From: Methylococcaceae bacterium | GTDB taxonomy: Bacteria > Pseudomonadota > Gammaproteobacteria > Methylococcales > Methylomonadaceae | Reading direction: 5' to 3' | Assembly: GCA_947484105.1 (NCBI GenBank) | Contig: CANKON010000078.1 | Location: forward strand, 1 to 6,732 | Length of the DNA stretch: 6,732 bases | Shown here: piece after piece, positions 6,490 to 6,732 of the stretch | Layout: the number at the start of each line of letters is the position of its first letter | Position numbering within the stretch: position 1 is the first letter of the stretch | Made by a program: the position numbers and the translations under genes | The notes under the pieces: generated by a model | Database searches by the model: none | What the model was told of the DNA's origin: nothing | The model's input: only the letters and a program-made list of their open reading frames with translations

Positions 6490-6732
6490 TCAAATTTTTT
6501 AATAAGTTAGAAGCACAAGTTTGGGCAAGTTCGTTGGTGTCAATAATAATGCCAAAATCCGCCAGTTGCGTCATTTGCAAATCCGCATAACCACACGGAT
6601 TAATAAATCCAAATGGCGTTAAATCCATGTTGTTATTCAAACTCAACCCGTGATAACAGCCATTTTTTTTGATTCGCAAACCAATCGAACCGATTTTTTT
6701 ATTTTCAACATAAACGCCTCGTGCATCAGCAC
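6482..6732 (-). CDS. lipB: Octanoyltransferase LipB, C-terminal part (5' end cut by window edge)
   Basis: LipB moves octanoate from acyl carrier protein to the lysine of lipoyl domains, giving LipA its substrate. Only the last 83 or so residues are here (the family is about 210), and the frame stays open to the window edge. The visible part includes [16 protein letters not shown], which holds the conserved catalytic lysine, then [17 protein letters not shown] and INPCGY with the catalytic cysteine. The residue before GVYV is Arg, where a Pro is common in relatives; I take this as a minor variant. The tail after about 45 residues is variable, as usual. The TGA stop lies inside the first codons of lipA, an eight-base overlap, so lipB and lipA are very likely cotranscribed from a promoter beyond this window. 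Confidence 0.95.
   Translation of the reverse strand, partial: ADARGVYVENKKIGSIGLRIKKNGCYHGLSLNNNMDLTPFGFINPCGYADLQMTQLADFGIIIDTNELAQTCASNLLKNLND

Noticed and set aside
1..6732. DNA uptake signals of the Neisseria (GCCGTCTGAA) or Haemophilus (AAGTGCGGT) type
   Set aside because: I looked for both by eye and saw no copy, so they give no support for those lineages.

Overview
The window looks like ordinary chromosomal DNA from a low-GC (roughly 40% by eye) proteobacterium, most likely a gammaproteobacterium. The reasons are a class Ia ribonucleotide reductase with paired NrdR-type boxes, a Pseudomonas-type inactive dihydroorotase homologue, and a lipB-lipA pair. I cannot name the genus. No tRNA, rRNA, CRISPR array, insertion sequence or phage gene was recognised.

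Layout. Bases 1-322 hold no recognisable complete gene. They contain a GC-richer edge segment with a 13-base palindrome, two short AT-rich inverted repeats, and two NrdR-like operator boxes with starts exactly 31 bases apart. Bases 323-4826 (+ strand) form a tight apparent operon: nrdA, nrdB and a dihydroorotase-like gene (pyrC'/pyrX type) that overlaps nrdB by 10 bases. Bases 4813-6732 (- strand) carry the convergent apparent operon lipB (cut by the window edge), lipA and trmB. The two operons meet tail to tail with a 14-base coding overlap.

Function. NrdA and NrdB form the aerobic ribonucleotide reductase that makes dNTP precursors; all catalytic cysteines, metal ligands and radical-path tyrosines I looked for are present. 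The third gene lacks the N-terminal His-x-His zinc site of dihydroorotases. It resembles the non-catalytic homologue that, in pseudomonads, supports aspartate transcarbamoylase. Its place behind nrdAB rather than behind pyrB is the most unusual gene arrangement here and would tie a pyrimidine-pathway protein to NrdR-controlled dNTP synthesis. LipB and LipA perform the two steps of endogenous lipoate synthesis. TrmB makes m7G46 in tRNA and shares only the transcription unit.

No wholly new system is evident. The points worth a second look are the NrdR box pair, the nrdAB-pyrX linkage, the shortened remnant of the metal site in PyrX, and the quasi-palindrome that encodes the C-termini of two unrelated proteins on opposite strands.
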